Made by a program: the position numbers and the translations under genes
NCBI GenBank assembly: GCA_002433075.1
Contig: DJHM01000047.1
Span: forward strand, 1 to 64,000
Reading direction: 5' to 3'
DNA: 64,000 nt
Origin: Latescibacteria bacterium UBA6620
Lineage (GTDB): Bacteria; Latescibacterota; UBA2968
Shown here: positions 40,987 to 50,731 of the stretch, piece by piece
Layout: each line of letters opens with the position of its first letter
How positions within the stretch are numbered: the first letter of the stretch is position 1
The notes under the pieces: generated by a model
The model's input: the letters and a program-made list of their open reading frames with translations, nothing else
Told to the model about the DNA's origin: nothing
The model's database searches: none

Positions 40987-41619
40987 CTACTTCGTCGGAT
41001 CGGCCGTATAGCGCAGGTAGGGTTTCACGGCATTGTAGCCGGGGAACATCTTATCGGCCTCTTCGTCGGACACGGCGGGGACGATGATGCAGTCATCACC
41101 GGGTTTCCAGTTCGCCGGAGTGGCAAGCTTGCGTTCGGCCGTCAACTGCAGCGAGTCGATGATCCTGAGGATCTCGTCGAAGTTTCTACCCGTCGAAGCA
41201 GGATAGGTGAGCGTCAGCTTGACCTTCTTGTCGGGTCCGATCACGAAGACCGATCGAACGGTGGCCTTGTCGTCGACGTTGGGATGAATCATGTCGAAAG
41301 CTTCGGCAACCTGTCTGTCTGGGTCGGCGATGAGCGGGTAACTCATCGTCGTGTTCTGGGTCTCGTTGATGTCCTTGATCCACCCCTCGTGAGAGTCGAG
41401 TGGATCGACGCTGACGCCGATGACCTTGACGTTCCTTTTCTCGAAATCGGCTTTCAGCTTGGCGACAGTCCCGAGCTCAGTCGTACAGACGGGTGTATAA
41501 TCCGCAGGATGTGAGAAAAGAATGCACCAGCCATCGCCAACGTAGTCATGCAGGTTGACCGTCCCTTCGGTCGATTCGACGGTCAAGTTCGGGATTTCAT
41601 CTCCCAGTCTGAGTGGCAT
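40987..41619 (-). CDS. 1-Cys peroxiredoxin (Prx6 type)
   Basis: A 210-aa antioxidant enzyme. The peroxidatic cysteine is in HPADYTPVCTTELG; the long C-terminal domain (TPANWKPGDDCIIVPAVSDEEA, YLRYTADPTK) identifies the Prx6 group. It reduces H2O2 and organic peroxides. ATG 41619 with GGGGA upstream is the family start; an ATG at 41649 is in frame. Confidence 0.94.
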   Translation of the reverse strand: MPLRLGDEIPNLTVESTEGTVNLHDYVGDGWCILFSHPADYTPVCTTELGTVAKLKADFEKRNVKVIGVSVDPLDSHEGWIKDINETQNTTMSYPLIADPDRQVAEAFDMIHPNVDDKATVRSVFVIGPDKKVKLTLTYPASTGRNFDEILRIIDSLQLTAERKLATPANWKPGDDCIIVPAVSDEEADKMFPGYNAVKPYLRYTADPTK

Positions 41620-41734
41620 TTCGGGTCCCCCTGAGTGTGTCCCGGGCATCTTCGGTAGCGGAAAAATTCAGAGCGCCAAGTTTGCATTGCGCAGCGTTTC
41701 CGTCAAGCGAAATCTAAGGATGAGGTGGGGGTTA

Positions 41735-41774
41735 TTGACGGTCCCTGAATTCCCACTTATGATTGAAAATCATA
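41735..41774 (+). promoter_or_regulatory. Promoter with dyad overlapping its -10 box
   Basis: TTGACG (41735-41740), 17-bp spacer, TATGAT (41758-41763) form a sigma-70 promoter for the transporter gene at 41872. The -10 is the left arm of a 17-bp dyad TATGATT-GAA-AATCATA (41758-41774), a likely repressor site in the region shared with the divergent peroxiredoxin gene. Confidence 0.5.
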
Positions 41775-41871
41775 GTGTTACGCTGTCCTTTTGACCTGCG
41801 ATCGACGGTGCGCCGGGTCCAGGTACTCCGTTGTTCGGTCATTGTCTCACGTCTCACGGAAAATTTGAATC

Positions 41872-44800
41872 TTGCCTGAAAACGAACCCAATCGTCTCGC
41901 CCTCGCGCTGAACGTCGAGCCCGGTGAGGGGGGGCGTCTCGCGTTGTTGTGGACGCAGTCCTTCGTGATGGGCATCGCGCTGGTGTCGTTCTATGCAGCA
42001 AGCAGCGCCCTTTTCCTGAGCGCCTACGGGTCGGATCGGCTTCCGCATATGTACATCACGGCCGCCGTCGTATCGACGCTCTTCGGCCTTGCCTACGCCC
42101 GTTTCCTCAAGAGACACAGTCCGGCCGCCATCCTGGTCGGAACTTCGGTCGCGATGCTGATTATGATCGTCGGCTTGCGGGTCAGCCTTGATACGGCGGA
42201 CGGCATCTGGCCGCGGCTTCTGCTGCGTGCCTGCTATCCCCTCCTGCAAGCGATGCTAGCCGTTCTGCTGTGGGATCTCGCGGGGCGCCTTTTCGACGTG
42301 AGGCAGGGGAAGCGCCTGTTTGGTCTGATTGGGGCGGGCGAACAGCTTGCGACGGTGCTGGGTGGGGTGTCGACTCCGATTCTGGTCGCCCTCCTGGGTA
42401 CGCCCAATCTTCTCTTCCTGTCCGTACTGGCCCTGGGCATCAATCTCGTGATGACCGTCGCGATCGTTCGTCGCTACGGAAAACGGTTCGGGATCGAGAC
42501 TGCCACGCCACAGGATGACTCCGGACAGGAGCGAATGCGCGACCTGCTCCACTCTCGGTACGTCACGTCGATTTTTCTTCTTTCTCTGCTAATGATGACG
42601 GTTTACCACCTCGTCGATTTCATGTTCTACGACCAGGCGCGGTCGCGTTATTCCGATCAGAACGCACTGACCAATTTCTTCGGGCTCTACCAGGGCATCT
42701 CCCAGGCGGCAACCTTTCTCGTCATCACCGTCGTCACCGGACGCTTCATCAGTCGTTTTGGGATCAAGATCGGGATGCGGGTCCGTCCGTTTACAATGCT
42801 GGTCTGCGGAATCGCCCTGACTGCTGTGTGGGCGCAGGATAGCGGTTTGACGGTCTACTTCATCGTGGCCACAGTGACCAAATTCCTGGATCACGTGATT
42901 CTGAGGTCCTTCAGTGGTCCTTCCTCCCTCGTTCTATATCAGCCGCTTCCTGCGCGCCGCAAATTGGCAGTCCAGTTATTCAACAACACCACGGTCGGAC
43001 CGATCGCTGGCGGCCTCGTGGGTTGTCTTCTACTGCTTCTCGCCCATCTTCAGGCGTTGGAGTTGGGCGTTTTGAGTAGCCTGATGGTGGTGGTCATCGG
43101 GGCCTGGATCGTCGCAGGGAAGAAGGTGTACAGTGAGTATCAGGGATCGTTGTCCGAAGCGCTCATCCGTCGCGTGCTCGATGGCGTGTCTTCGATCTAC
43201 GACGATTCGATGATCGAGATTCTCAAGAGGCGTCTGGAAAGCCCCCATCCGGGAGAGGTGATCTACGCGTTGGACCTCCTGGATAAGGTCGAAAACGAGA
43301 GTTCTGCCGACCACTACGCGGAACTGTTGATGCATCCTCATTCGGAAGTGCGTAAGGAGGTCCTCCACAGAATCGGCCGTGAGCAACTGGGTCACCTGAT
43401 GGACGATGTGCGCGACGTGGTGTTCGATGATGTCGATGACGAAGTTATTGCGGCCGCCCTCCGAGCCCTGTGCGCGCTGGGCGAATCGGACGTGCTCGAC
43501 GAGGTGCTACCCTACATCGAGCACCCGGACCCCATCGTCCGTCGTGGGGTAATCTCGGGAATGTTGCGATATGGGGGGATCGACGGTGTGCTTCTGGCGG
43601 GTCAGCACCTGGTCGAACTGGAAAATTCCGAAGATCCCGCCGACCGTGTCTTCACTGCGCAGGTTCTGGGCGATGTCGGCATCACGTCATTCTATCGACC
43701 CCTCATCCGGCTGATGCGGGATGGGGATGTCGACGTCCGAATGGCAGCTGTTGCGGCCGCAGGGGATGTCCGGAACCCGAGACTGTGGCCGCTCGTCATC
43801 CAGCATCTGGAGACGACGCGCTTTCATCCTTACGCGGCCACCGCCCTTGTCCGGGCCGGTGACCGTGCGATCGTGCCGATTCGGGATGTCCTGGCTTCGG
43901 ATGACTTTGGACGGGAAGTGAAGACCCGGTCCGCTTCGGTATGCGGTCGGATTGGGGGCGAGGCGGCACAGGCCCTTCTGGTCGAGCACCTTTCGTATTC
44001 CGATCGAACGGTGAGGACGTCGGTTCTCACGGCGCTCCATCACTGTGGTTATCGTGCTGGTGGGCCCGGCGTGGTCGACGTCCGGCGCTTGCTTCGGCAA
44101 GAGGTAGCCGACCTGGCCTGGCGACTCGCCGTGCACGCCGATATAGAGCAGATCGAATCCTGCCAGCTCCTAGTTCGTGCGATTGAGTACGAGGTCGATG
44201 AAACGCGTCGCAGGATCTTCCAGTTCCTGTCATTTCTGTATGACTCTCGGACGATTCTAAGGGCTGAGGAGAATCTCCGTCGCTCTTCCCAGCAGCGAGC
44301 GTACGCCCTGGAAGTTCTGGAGACGACGGTGTCGAGAGACTTGCGACGGTTGTTGTTCCCGATTCTGGAGTGGGAACGTTTACAGGATCAGAGAGTGGCT
44401 CTCGGCGACGCGTTCCCACAGGAAACGGTTTCGCCCGAGGACCGGCTTTCGGAGATTCTGAGCGAGGAAGAGCGCTGGATCAGTCCGTGGATGAAGGCGT
44501 GCACGCTGTTTGCGCTGAAGGACGTGAGCGGAGCCGCGTCATGGGCCGTCGCTCAGACCTTCTTCAACCACCCCGATCGGTTGGTCAAAGAGACCGCGCT
44601 CTGGGGGGCGGGTGAAACGGACCATCTCGAGGAGACGAGTGGGGGAAGACCTATGTTGCTGACGATCGAGCGAGTGCTGGCTTTGAAATCCGTGGATCTG
44701 TTCTCCGGGGTTCCAGAGGAGGTTCTGGCGGCCCTGGCCGCGGTGATGGAAGAGCACGAGTTCGAGGCCAATCAACCGGTCTACGAAAAGGGGGAGACCG

Positions 44801-45063
44801 GACGGTCCATGTACATCATCGTGGAGGGTCGGGTGAAGGTCCACGATGGCGATCGGACGTTTGTGGAACTGGAGGAGCGGGATTTCTTCGGTGAACTGAC
44901 GACGCTCGATCCCGCCCCGCATTCGGCAACGGTGACGGCGACAGAGGATGTTCGGTTGCTCGGCCTCGATCGAGAGCCGCTCTATGAGTTGATGGCGGAT
45001 CACCCGGAAGTGCTTCGGAAGATCATTCACGAGTTGTGCGAACGACTGCGGGGGAAGCGATAG
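41872..45063 (+). CDS. Npt1/MFS-type transporter fused to HEAT repeats and a cNMP-binding domain
   Basis: A 1063-aa fusion. Residues of about 20-425 are 12 transmembrane helices of the ATP/ADP-translocase (Npt1-like) group, with GYARFLKRH-type and GRLFDVRQGKRLFGLIGAGEQLA loops. Residues of about 430-900 are HEAT-like repeats (VIYALDLLDKVENES, VRRGVISGMLRYGG, DVDVRMAAVAAAGDV). Residues 930-1050 form a cyclic-nucleotide-binding fold (YEKGETGRSMYIIVEGRVKV, DFFGELTTLD). The phosphate-binding Arg of that fold is His here (PHSATV), so ligand binding may be altered. The start is a TTG with no strong ribosome site. Confidence 0.85.
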   Translation: MPENEPNRLALALNVEPGEGGRLALLWTQSFVMGIALVSFYAASSALFLSAYGSDRLPHMYITAAVVSTLFGLAYARFLKRHSPAAILVGTSVAMLIMIVGLRVSLDTADGIWPRLLLRACYPLLQAMLAVLLWDLAGRLFDVRQGKRLFGLIGAGEQLATVLGGVSTPILVALLGTPNLLFLSVLALGINLVMTVAIVRRYGKRFGIETATPQDDSGQERMRDLLHSRYVTSIFLLSLLMMTVYHLVDFMFYDQARSRYSDQNALTNFFGLYQGISQAATFLVITVVTGRFISRFGIKIGMRVRPFTMLVCGIALTAVWAQDSGLTVYFIVATVTKFLDHVILRSFSGPSSLVLYQPLPARRKLAVQLFNNTTVGPIAGGLVGCLLLLLAHLQALELGVLSSLMVVVIGAWIVAGKKVYSEYQGSLSEALIRRVLDGVSSIYDDSMIEILKRRLESPHPGEVIYALDLLDKVENESSADHYAELLMHPHSEVRKEVLHRIGREQLGHLMDDVRDVVFDDVDDEVIAAALRALCALGESDVLDEVLPYIEHPDPIVRRGVISGMLRYGGIDGVLLAGQHLVELENSEDPADRVFTAQVLGDVGITSFYRPLIRLMRDGDVDVRMAAVAAAGDVRNPRLWPLVIQHLETTRFHPYAATALVRAGDRAIVPIRDVLASDDFGREVKTRSASVCGRIGGEAAQALLVEHLSYSDRTVRTSVLTALHHCGYRAGGPGVVDVRRLLRQEVADLAWRLAVHADIEQIESCQLLVRAIEYEVDETRRRIFQFLSFLYDSRTILRAEENLRRSSQQRAYALEVLETTVSRDLRRLLFPILEWERLQDQRVALGDAFPQETVSPEDRLSEILSEEERWISPWMKACTLFALKDVSGAASWAVAQTFFNHPDRLVKETALWGAGETDHLEETSGGRPMLLTIERVLALKSVDLFSGVPEEVLAALAAVMEEHEFEANQPVYEKGETGRSMYIIVEGRVKVHDGDRTFVELEERDFFGELTTLDPAPHSATVTATEDVRLLGLDREPLYELMADHPEVLRKIIHELCERLRGKR

Positions 45064-45071
45064 GTGGGAAG

Positions 45072-46535
45072 ATGAGAAAAAAACTGCTTTTCCTGATTGC
45101 CGACCAGTGGCGGGCGGATGCGCTGGGCTGTGCCGGACACCCGGTCGTCAAGACCCCGAATCTGGATGCACTCGCAGAAGAGGGTGTTCGATTCGAGCGC
45201 TGCTTCGTTCAGACGGCCCCGTGTGGACCGAGCCGGATGTGCATCTTTACAGGTCGCTACCTATGTTCTCACCGCGCCATCCACAACAAGACGCCCCTGA
45301 TGGATGCGGAGGACAGTCTGCCGACGTGGCTGAGAGAGGCCGGTTATGCTCCGCACCTGCTGGGCTACAACGACTATGCGGTCGATCCTCGCACGTTGCC
45401 ACCCGAAGATCCGAGAACCCAGGGCCTGAGTTACGACAACGTCCTCCCGGGCTTCGAAACGATTGTATACCACGAGTACGACAGCCCGGAATACTTCGCT
45501 TACCTTCGAGAACGGGGCTATCCCGAGCACCTGCTCAATCACAGCGCCATCCACAAGCCGAACATCCCGGACGACGGTCCGGGCGATCATCTGTCCCTGG
45601 TCTACCCGGCGCACTATGCCGCTGAGGATTCGGAGTGTCGATTCCTCACGAACCAGGCGATCGATTTCGTGGAAGCGAGGGAAGACGCGCCCTGGGTGCT
45701 GAACGTAAACTATATCAAGCCCCATCCGCCTCGGGTGTGCCCGGCGCCGTTCCACGAGATGTACGACCCAGGTAACATGCCACGTGCCGCCAGAGGGGAA
45801 CACGAGCTGGACGAGTCGCACCCCTATCTCAGACACATCCACACCCATCCGGAGTTGACCGTAGACAGGGAGCTTCGGGAGACACAAGCCAACTACTACG
45901 GAATGATCTCGGAAGTCGACACTGCGCTGGGACTCCTTTTCGACAGTCTGAAGGCGTCGGGCCAATGGGATCGCACGACCATCGTGTTCAGCTCCGACCA
46001 CGGGGAATACCTGGGCGATCACTACCTCACGGGCAAGGGCCACTTTTACGATGGCGCAATGCACGTTCCGTTGATCATTCGCGATCCCTCGGACCAAGCG
46101 AATGCAACTCGCGGCACCACAGTTTCCGACTTCGTCGAGTCGATCGACATTGCGCCGACCGTGCTCGATGCACTGGAGATCGACATTCCAGATCGGGTTC
46201 AGGGAAGGAGCTTGTGGCCTCGGGTGACCGGAGGGGCGAGCGGGGGCCGGAGAGAAATTCACTATGAGAAGGATTTCCGGCCGGTTGAGGGAATCGATGA
46301 GGATCGCTGCCTGCTCTGGGTGATCCGCGACGATCGTTACAAATACGTTCAATTCGCCGACGAATTGATGGCGCCGCTGCTCTACGATATTCAGGAGGAC
46401 CCGGACGAACTGGACAACCTCGCCAGCCGTGGAGATGTGACTCATTTGCTTGTCGAATACTGTCAGCGTCTGCTGCGCTGGCGAATGGCGCACGAGGACC
46501 AACGTATGGAACGGTGGGCGTCGACGTTCAAGTAG
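45072..46535 (+). CDS. Sulfatase / alkaline-phosphatase superfamily hydrolase
   Basis: A 487-aa enzyme. ATG 45072 follows GGTGGGAAG, 8 nt after the transporter stop. D11 in LIADQWRAD, C51 in TAPCGPSRMCIFTGR (CxPSR formylglycine motif) and SSDHGEYLGDH give the active site. No signal peptide is seen. Placement after the transporter suggests co-transcription. The substrate may be a sulfate or phosphonate ester. Confidence 0.9.
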   Translation: MRKKLLFLIADQWRADALGCAGHPVVKTPNLDALAEEGVRFERCFVQTAPCGPSRMCIFTGRYLCSHRAIHNKTPLMDAEDSLPTWLREAGYAPHLLGYNDYAVDPRTLPPEDPRTQGLSYDNVLPGFETIVYHEYDSPEYFAYLRERGYPEHLLNHSAIHKPNIPDDGPGDHLSLVYPAHYAAEDSECRFLTNQAIDFVEAREDAPWVLNVNYIKPHPPRVCPAPFHEMYDPGNMPRAARGEHELDESHPYLRHIHTHPELTVDRELRETQANYYGMISEVDTALGLLFDSLKASGQWDRTTIVFSSDHGEYLGDHYLTGKGHFYDGAMHVPLIIRDPSDQANATRGTTVSDFVESIDIAPTVLDALEIDIPDRVQGRSLWPRVTGGASGGRREIHYEKDFRPVEGIDEDRCLLWVIRDDRYKYVQFADELMAPLLYDIQEDPDELDNLASRGDVTHLLVEYCQRLLRWRMAHEDQRMERWASTFK

Positions 46536-46621
46536 CGGAACGAGGAATTCCGCTGGCTGAAGGCGGATTCCTGTATCTTACTCAGGTGGGGCGTAAGTCA
46601 GACCTTTAATGTATCCAGGGT

Positions 46622-47536
46622 ATGGAAGATATTCTCGGTGACATCAAGTCTTCGGTCAGACAGCTGACCGGGGAACTCGAAAATTTCCAGGACATCGCGC
46701 GGTACATCAAGCCGTTGGCCGGAGAGCTACCCAAGCTTCCGGGACTCGACGTTTACGGCGATACGATTCCGTTGAACGCAATCGTCGGTGGCGACCACAT
46801 TCTCTACGTGGACTTCAGTCGGCGATACGACCTCGATGCCAGAATCGCTCAGGCGAAGAAAGAAGGTCGGGGCCAGGTTGCGAGAAACCTTGAAACCTGT
46901 CGTCACCGGGCGGGCATCGCGATCGCCGATGTTTCGGGTCATCAGATCACGGATGCGCTTCTCGCGGCGATGCTCCACCAAGCGTTTCTCCTGGGCGTCA
47001 TCTATGAGCTGGATTACCACGGCACGGTGACGGAACAGCTGTTCGAGAACCTCAATACTCGGTTTTACAACTCCTCGAGTGTTAGCAAGTTCCTGACGAT
47101 GCTTTACGGCGAAATCGACGAGGACGGCACGTTCCGATTCCTTTCAGCGGCACATCCTCCCCCGGTCATTTTCTCCCGGAAGTTCCAGAAGATTGTCGAG
47201 GTTCCGAAGCAGCGGACCTTCCCGCCGATCGGGACTCTTCCATCGGGCCAGGACATCGACCGCCGGAATAACAGAAGTGTACTGGGATACAAGGATCCCT
47301 ACCGGTTGAATGAACTCGACCTGATCGGGTCGGGCGACACCATGCTGCTTTACACGGACGGACTGTTGGAGCACATGAAGGGAGAGGTCTGCTACTTCCC
47401 GGGGCGCTTGGAAGAGATCCTGCACAAAACGAAGGAAGAGAGTGCGCAGGAAATCTTCGACGCCATTCGTGAAGATATGTTGGACTTCGCTCGCCCTGAA
47501 GACGATATCAGCTTCGTGGTGATCAAACGAAACTGA
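46622..47536 (+). CDS. SpoIIE/PPM-type serine phosphatase
   Basis: A 304-aa cytoplasmic phosphatase. AIVGGDHILYVDF, IAIADVSGHQITDALLAAML, FRFLSAAHPPPV, LLYTDGLLEHM and RPEDDISFVVIK are the metal-binding and core motifs of the SpoIIE/RsbU family. Such enzymes dephosphorylate STAS-type anti-anti-sigma factors. It lacks a transmembrane or sensory domain. The STAS protein at 6079 is a possible partner but lies far away. Confidence 0.9.
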   Translation: MEDILGDIKSSVRQLTGELENFQDIARYIKPLAGELPKLPGLDVYGDTIPLNAIVGGDHILYVDFSRRYDLDARIAQAKKEGRGQVARNLETCRHRAGIAIADVSGHQITDALLAAMLHQAFLLGVIYELDYHGTVTEQLFENLNTRFYNSSSVSKFLTMLYGEIDEDGTFRFLSAAHPPPVIFSRKFQKIVEVPKQRTFPPIGTLPSGQDIDRRNNRSVLGYKDPYRLNELDLIGSGDTMLLYTDGLLEHMKGEVCYFPGRLEEILHKTKEESAQEIFDAIREDMLDFARPEDDISFVVIKRN

Positions 47537-47563
47537 GTCCTTGTTCGATTCGCAGCATCGACG

Positions 47564-47592
47564 GCCCCGGAGGTAGACCTCCGGGGCTGTTT
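47564..47592 (+). terminator. Terminator after the SpoIIE-type phosphatase gene
   Basis: GCCCCGGAGG (47564-47573) pairs with CCTCCGGGGC (47578-47587) around TAGA, followed by TGTTTT. Confidence 0.9.
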
Positions 47593-47653
47593 TGATTTCC
47601 GGCCTACTCTACAGAGCTTGTGCACCCACGCGGTCCCAGACAAGGAGCAATAC

Positions 47654-48686
47654 GTGGCACAGCCGACCATCACGCAGATCGAGATTGTTCAGTTCGAGCA
47701 TCAGATTCAGGGTATGGGTACGGACTATAATGGCTTCAATATGGTCTATGAAAAGGGTGGGACCCTGCCCCAACGTCCTGGCATCTTCCGGGTTCACACG
47801 AGTGAAGGGATCGTCGGTGAATACTTGGGAGGTCGGGTTGCTCAACTGGACTCGGTGGCCGGATATCTGATCGGGAAAATCCGTTCGAGCGTGAGAAGAT
47901 CTACAATGATCTCAAGCGAGGGCTCAGACACACAGACCGGACCGCGATCTGCATGGTGGACGTCGCGCTGTGGGACATTGCTGGGAAGGCGTATGGTGTA
48001 CCTATCTACCAGATGCTCGGGGGCTATAAAGAGAAAATCCCTGCTTACGCGAGCACGTAGCACGGGGACGAAAATGGTGGGTTGGATTCAGCGGAGGCCT
48101 TCGCAGATTTCGCCCTGCAGTGTCGGGATCTGGGATACCCGGCGTTCAAGATTCACGGCTGGGGGGACGGGCCGATCAAGAGGGAAATGCAGACCGTGCT
48201 CGAGACACGCAAGCGCGTGGGAGACGACATGGATCTGATGATCGATCCGGCCTGCGAATACGATACCTGGGCGGATGCGTTGAAGGTAGGACGGGCTTGC
48301 GACGACGCGAGGTTCTTCTGGCTCGAGGACGCCTACAAGGATGGCGGTGTGTCGGCGTTCGCACACAACAAGCTGCGCGGCCTCCTGAAGACACCCCTCC
48401 TGCAGACGGAACACATCTTCGGGCTCGAACAGCACGTCGATTTCATCGTGAGCGGGGGTACCGACTTCGTTCGATCCGGAACACGAATTACTACGAGCTT
48501 GGTCTGCTGAATCCAAAGGTCAAGCAGACCAAGCCACGCGTGTATCTAGAGGTCTTCCTCGATGAATTGGAATGCGTGGACGAGACAGGCCACGTCGTCG
48601 TTCCCTAGGGACCCGGTCTGGGCGTGGATCTGGATTGGGACTACATCACCGGTCACGAAGTAAGCCGGATCGTTCGGCCCGAGTGA
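47654..48686 (+). pseudogene. Enolase-superfamily (mandelate racemase-like) gene, multiple lesions
   Basis: GTG 47654 with AAGGAG upstream starts VAQPTITQIEIVQFEHQ. After GYLIGK the frame shifts at an A4 run (47876-47879; A5 would restore NPFEREKIY). The new frame reads CMVDVALWDIAGKAYGVPIYQMLGG until a TAG (48058-48060) in YAST-*-HGDENGG where tyrosine is expected. It then shows FKIHGWGDG and MIDPACEY, but a deletion near 48473-48480 removes the strand-7/8 region before RNTNYYELGLLNPKV. A last TAG (48606-48608) precedes GPGLGVDLDWDY; the natural end is TGA 48684. Four lesions make decay certain unless the assembly is faulty. Confidence 0.85.
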
Positions 48687-48749
48687 GGCCATCTTGCCCG
48701 GCCAGGCACTTCATCCTATTTGCAGGAATTGCCCGAACCCGAGGAACGC

Positions 48750-49130
48750 GTGCCGAACTCCAGCTATACAATACTTTCGGTCGACAACGACCTGCCGATC
48801 CGGGAGATGATCGTCGAGATCGTCGAGTCGCTCGGCCATCGCTGCCTGCAGGCTGGCAACGCACGGCAGGCGATCGAAACGCTGCAGAAGAATGACGTTG
48901 ATCTCATTCTCCTCGATATCCACACGCCCGGTGCGCGGGGCCACCAGTTTCTGAAGTTTATTCGAGACCGAGGGATTTTGACGCCGGTCGTCATCGTGTC
49001 CGGCTACGTGCAAAAAGAGGTCCTGGCTCAGGTCAAGGATCTCGACGTGCGTTCCGTTCTGGCCAAACCGATTCGCGTCGAGCGGTTGACAGAGGAACTC
49101 GACAAGGTGTTCGCGCCTCCCAAGCTGTGA
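48750..49130 (+). CDS. Single-domain response regulator (CheY-like)
   Basis: A 126-aa receiver from GTG 48750 (GAGG 5 nt upstream; TTG 48720 is an alternative). D12/D14, phospho-acceptor D56 in LILLDIHTPG, S in VVIVSGY and K in VLAKPI are all present. No output domain is attached. It probably acts in a phosphorelay or by protein binding. It may have belonged with the SpoIIE-type phosphatase upstream of the decayed gene. Confidence 0.9.
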   Translation: MPNSSYTILSVDNDLPIREMIVEIVESLGHRCLQAGNARQAIETLQKNDVDLILLDIHTPGARGHQFLKFIRDRGILTPVVIVSGYVQKEVLAQVKDLDVRSVLAKPIRVERLTEELDKVFAPPKL

Positions 49131-49151
49131 AACGAGAAAACGAGCACGTGA

Positions 49152-49185
49152 AAGGGCCCCGGAGATCCGGGGCCCTTGTTTTTTT
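49152..49185. terminator. Bidirectional terminator between convergent genes
   Basis: A 12-bp perfect stem (49152-49163 with 49166-49177) with a GA loop is followed by GTTTTTTT on the + strand; on the - strand TTTC follows. It ends the receiver gene and the 12-kb minus-strand operon. Confidence 0.9.
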
Positions 49186-49209
49186 ATGGTAGTAGGACCG
49201 TTCCCAGGG

Positions 49210-50730
49210 TCAGGTCCAATCGTCGAGGTCGTTGGACAGGTCGCTGCTCAGAACCTCGGACCGATAGAGCGGTGCATCTGCCTCGACCAGCCGTCCGTCA
49301 CCCAGCACGATCTGGTTCGGCGTTTGGGGATGGATACGGGCGGGATAGCGCGATTTCCGATCAGCCGTTTCCTGCTTGCGTCTCTCCTCGACGTCTTCGA
49401 AGCTGAATCCTTCCATCAGGTGATCTTTCAAATCCGACCTTTCGTCGCCCGATTCCAGCACGTTGACCTGCTCGTCTGGATCCGATTCGAGATCGAAGCA
49501 TAGATCGGGGCAGTCCCTGAAGGCGATGTACTTGTGACTGCGCGTTCTGAGCATCCTGAATTCCGTACCCTCTCCCCAGCGTGGTACCAGGGCTTCGGTA
49601 ATGACGCCGGGGCGTTCAACCAGGGTAGCGCACGTTCTCCCGTTCACGCCATTCGTGAGATCCAGACCATCCAGACCTTTCGGCGGATCGATCCCTGACA
49701 GACCGCAGAGGGTGGGGAAAAGATCGGCGAGACTGACGGGATCGTCGATGGTGGTCGCGGCCAGTTTTCCCTCGCGATGAGCAGGTGTCGAGATGATGAG
49801 CGGCACCCGGGAAGCCCCCTCGTGCCACGTGTTTTTCCACCAGAGCCCGTGTTCTCCAGCCAGTTCGCCATGATCGGATGTGTAGACGATGATGGTGTTG
49901 TCGAGTAAACCATCGTTGTCCATTACGGCTAGGAAGTCACCCAGGATCTCATCCAGAAAATCGACAGCGGCAAAGTAAGCCGCTCGCGCTTTACGACCCT
50001 CCTCGGGTTCCACCTCTGCCGTTCTGAATCCCTTGATTGCTCCGAGAGTCATGGGGTGGTCCGCACTGTCGCCCGATCGTCCGACCCGCGGTTCGGAGAC
50101 GCCCTTTGGGTAGTAGCGATCGAAGAAACGCTGGGGGGCCGTCAGCGGGAAGTGGGGCCGACTGAAGGAGGTGTAGAGCAGCCAGGGCTGGTCCGGATCA
50201 CGGTGACGTTGTTCGCGTGCCCAGGAGATGGCGGTTCGGGCCACGGCGTGCTCTTGAAGCAGGGCTTCGGGGATGTCACTGACCCCGGCATCCAGCGTTC
50301 GAGATCGCATGCCTCCGTCGGCGGACAGGGGATCGGGTTGGTGCGCACAGGGCCCGCCGAAATCGCCGTAGGGCCGGTCGCCGAACCCTGCGGTCTGGAG
50401 CGATCCCCCGATGTGCATCTTGCCGATGGTCGCAGTTGCGTATCCATTCCGTCCAAAGTGTGATCCAAAGGTGGGCAACTCGGGGTGCAGAACCGACCCA
50501 TTGCTCCACGCCCCACACCGGTGAGAGTGGCGTCCTGTCAGCATCGAGATGCGACTGGGCGTGCACAGAGGCATCTGGCAATAGGCTGCGTCGAAGTGGG
50601 TCCCTCGTTCGATGAGTCCGTCGAGTGTGGGCGTGTTGCAGGGTTCCCCTCCTCTGTCACGAGAACGGGCTGAGAGGTATCGGAACGAGTGCTCGTCGCT
50701 ATGGATGAAGAGAATGTTGGGTTTTGACAC
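49210..50730 (-). CDS. Sulfatase (formylglycine-dependent)
   Basis: A 506-aa enzyme starting at GTG 50730 with AAGGAG 8 nt upstream, one base after the natural TGA of the collapsed membrane-protein gene (TGACGTG). HSDEHSFRYL, C56 in MPLCTPSRISMLTGRH, IGKMHIGG and TSDHGELAGEHGLW are the sulfatase signatures. It is the last gene of the operon that begins with a dehydratase and a rhamnogalacturonan-lyase-like gene, consistent with breakdown of sulfated polysaccharide. Confidence 0.92.
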   Translation of the reverse strand: MSKPNILFIHSDEHSFRYLSARSRDRGGEPCNTPTLDGLIERGTHFDAAYCQMPLCTPSRISMLTGRHSHRCGAWSNGSVLHPELPTFGSHFGRNGYATATIGKMHIGGSLQTAGFGDRPYGDFGGPCAHQPDPLSADGGMRSRTLDAGVSDIPEALLQEHAVARTAISWAREQRHRDPDQPWLLYTSFSRPHFPLTAPQRFFDRYYPKGVSEPRVGRSGDSADHPMTLGAIKGFRTAEVEPEEGRKARAAYFAAVDFLDEILGDFLAVMDNDGLLDNTIIVYTSDHGELAGEHGLWWKNTWHEGASRVPLIISTPAHREGKLAATTIDDPVSLADLFPTLCGLSGIDPPKGLDGLDLTNGVNGRTCATLVERPGVITEALVPRWGEGTEFRMLRTRSHKYIAFRDCPDLCFDLESDPDEQVNVLESGDERSDLKDHLMEGFSFEDVEERRKQETADRKSRYPARIHPQTPNQIVLGDGRLVEADAPLYRSEVLSSDLSNDLDDWT

Positions 50731-50731
50731 G

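Noticed and set aside
20165..48608. Reassignment of TAG to a sense codon, suggested by three in-frame TAGs, two at expected tyrosines
   Set aside because: Intact genes here end in TAG (for example at 4526-4528, 8886-8888, 30501-30503 and 31398-31400), and the affected genes also have frameshifts or deletions.
50538..50731. C-terminal part of a 442-codon frame beyond 50732
   Set aside because: This is a shifted frame running through the sulfatase gene; the natural end is TGA at 50734-50732.
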